Shown: positions 5,094 through 6,005 of the stretch, piece after piece | Layout: each line of letters opens with the position of its first letter | Numbering within the stretch: the stretch's first letter is position 1 | Assembly (NCBI GenBank): GCA_905233405.1 | Contig: CAJOEG010000100.1 | Location: forward strand, 1 to 6,005 | Direction of reading: 5' to 3' | DNA: 6,005 bases | DNA from: an uncultured Bacteroidales bacterium | Lineage (GTDB): Bacteria > Bacteroidota > Bacteroidia > Bacteroidales > ML635J-15 | Made by a program: the position numbers and the translations under genes | Notes under the pieces: generated by a model | Seen by the model: only the letters and a program-made list of their open reading frames with translations | Databases searched by the model: none | Told to the model about the DNA's origin: nothing

Positions 5094-5888
5094 ATGAGAA
5101 AAAGATATATAGTATTAGTAATCATAGTGATAGCAACGATATTTAGTTCGTGTAGGTCGCTAAGACCATACGAAATGTTGCGAAATAGCAAGGACTATGA
5201 AGTGTCCGAACAAGAACCTTCCGAAATAGAATACAGAATTCAGCCTAACGACAAGTTGAATATCAGGGTGCTGAATAACAATGGTCAAGCATATTTCGGA
5301 TTCGGAGGCGGAACTACTGGAGGATCATCCAACTTTAATACAAATAATAATCAGAATGGAGGCGGTTTCCCTGTTGAGTTTGACGGCAAGGTTAAGTTGC
5401 CAGTACTTGGTCGAATTGACATCAGCGGAAAAACAATCCGTGAGGCAGAGGATACTCTAGAAATGCTTTATTCTGAATATTTCCTCGATCCGTTTGTGCT
5501 TTTAACTGTAAACAATCGGAAGGTTACGGTATTTATGAATGGCGGTTCAAAAGTGCAAACAGTTGGTATGACTAACAATCAGTTTACTCTGATAGATGCG
5601 ATTGCTGCTTGTGGAGGACTTACCGAAATCAGCCGTGCATACAGAATAAAGCTCATACGCGGAAACCTTACCGACAAGCCAAAGATTTATTATTGGAATG
5701 TGTCGTCGCTTGAGACTCTTGACGGCACAAACATTATGCTCGAAGCCAACGATATAATATATGTGGAAAGCCGTCCGCAATATGTGACAAGGGTTCTTCG
5801 CGAGATTTCTCCATACCTTACGCTAGTAACAACATTGATGTCTGTATATGGAGTTATTGTTACAGTCAAAGGCTATTTTACTAAATAA
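5094..5888 (+). CDS. Wza-like polysaccharide export outer-membrane lipoprotein
   Basis: A 264-residue protein of the polysaccharide biosynthesis/export (Poly_export plus SLBB) family. It would form the periplasmic and outer-membrane part of the channel exporting capsule or exopolysaccharide. The N-terminus has a basic start (MRKR), a hydrophobic segment (6-17) and a lipobox-like FSSC with Cys20 as the likely lipidated residue. The Poly_export domain runs from about 46 (YRIQPNDKLNIRV) to 140, including FDGKVKLPVLGRIDISGKT. An SLBB domain follows at about 142-190 (VTVFMNGG, LIDAIAACGGL, IKLIRG). A C-terminal hydrophobic segment lies at about 241-257. A Gly/Asn/Ser/Thr-rich stretch at 69-92 interrupts the Poly_export domain. 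The ATG at 5094 gives the expected signal peptide. The next gene starts 6 nt after the stop, so this is probably the first gene of an export operon. Confidence 0.92.
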   Translation: MRKRYIVLVIIVIATIFSSCRSLRPYEMLRNSKDYEVSEQEPSEIEYRIQPNDKLNIRVLNNNGQAYFGFGGGTTGGSSNFNTNNNQNGGGFPVEFDGKVKLPVLGRIDISGKTIREAEDTLEMLYSEYFLDPFVLLTVNNRKVTVFMNGGSKVQTVGMTNNQFTLIDAIAACGGLTEISRAYRIKLIRGNLTDKPKIYYWNVSSLETLDGTNIMLEANDIIYVESRPQYVTRVLREISPYLTLVTTLMSVYGVIVTVKGYFTK

Positions 5889-5894
5889 CAAACG

Positions 5895-6005
5895 ATGAAG
5901 AAAAAAGAAAATAAGATACCTACCCTCAATCAGGATTTCGAACTCGAAACCTTCCTGACAGTTCTCAGAAAGAACATTGTTATTGTCTTAATATTCTTTG
6001 CTTTG
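5895..6005 (+). CDS. N-terminal fragment of a probable Wzc/Wzz-type polysaccharide copolymerase
   Basis: Only the first 37 codons are inside the window, and the frame is open to the edge. The protein starts with a basic MKKKENK, then QDFELETFLTVLRKN and the beginning of a hydrophobic segment, IVIVLIFFAL. A short cytosolic head with a D-x-x-x-F-L pattern followed by a first transmembrane helix is typical of chain-length determinant / tyrosine autokinase (Wzz domain) proteins. In Bacteroidota these usually follow the Wza-like lipoprotein, as here (6-nt gap). Whether a C-terminal BY-kinase domain is present cannot be seen. Confidence 0.75.
   Translation, partial: MKKKENKIPTLNQDFELETFLTVLRKNIVIVLIFFAL

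Overview
The window looks like chromosomal DNA of a member of the Bacteroidota, most likely Bacteroidales. The signs are the SufB/SufC/SufD protein types, two matches to the Bacteroidota -7 promoter element (TAnnTTTG), no clear Shine-Dalgarno sequences before the genes, a Bacteroidota-style capsule export lipoprotein, and a surface protein ending in a FISUMP-like (C-type-lectin-like) domain. This assignment is inferred from sequence character only; no database was searched.

Layout: (1) 3-275, plus strand: the C-terminal end of a secreted or surface protein with a FISUMP-like domain, whose last ~45 codons resemble the variable region of a diversity-generating retroelement (DGR) target. (2) 276-518: a gene-free stretch with a ~100-nt nested imperfect palindrome (287-386) and a bidirectional terminator (469-501). 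(3) 519-4705, minus strand: a suf operon transcribed sufB, HEAT-like gene, sufC, sufD. It encodes the SufBC2D iron-sulfur cluster scaffold, with an unannotated helical-repeat gene between sufB and sufC. No cysteine desulfurase (sufS) or sulfur carrier (sufE/sufU) gene is present, and a terminator directly follows sufD. (4) 4706-5093: a 388-nt divergent intergenic region holding the sufB promoter, an imperfect 44-nt direct repeat, a small palindrome and the promoter of the next operon. (5) 5094-6005, plus strand: the start of a polysaccharide export operon, with an outer-membrane Wza-like lipoprotein followed 6 nt later by the first 37 codons of a probable Wzc/Wzz-type inner-membrane copolymerase.

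The two complete themes are housekeeping (Fe-S assembly) and surface polysaccharide export. The less ordinary material is the possible hypervariable protein end with its structured 3' flank, the HEAT-like gene inside the suf operon, the Cys-rich tail of SufD, and a family of small related palindromes, two of which lie inside the 3' end of the HEAT-like gene and encode part of its C-terminus.
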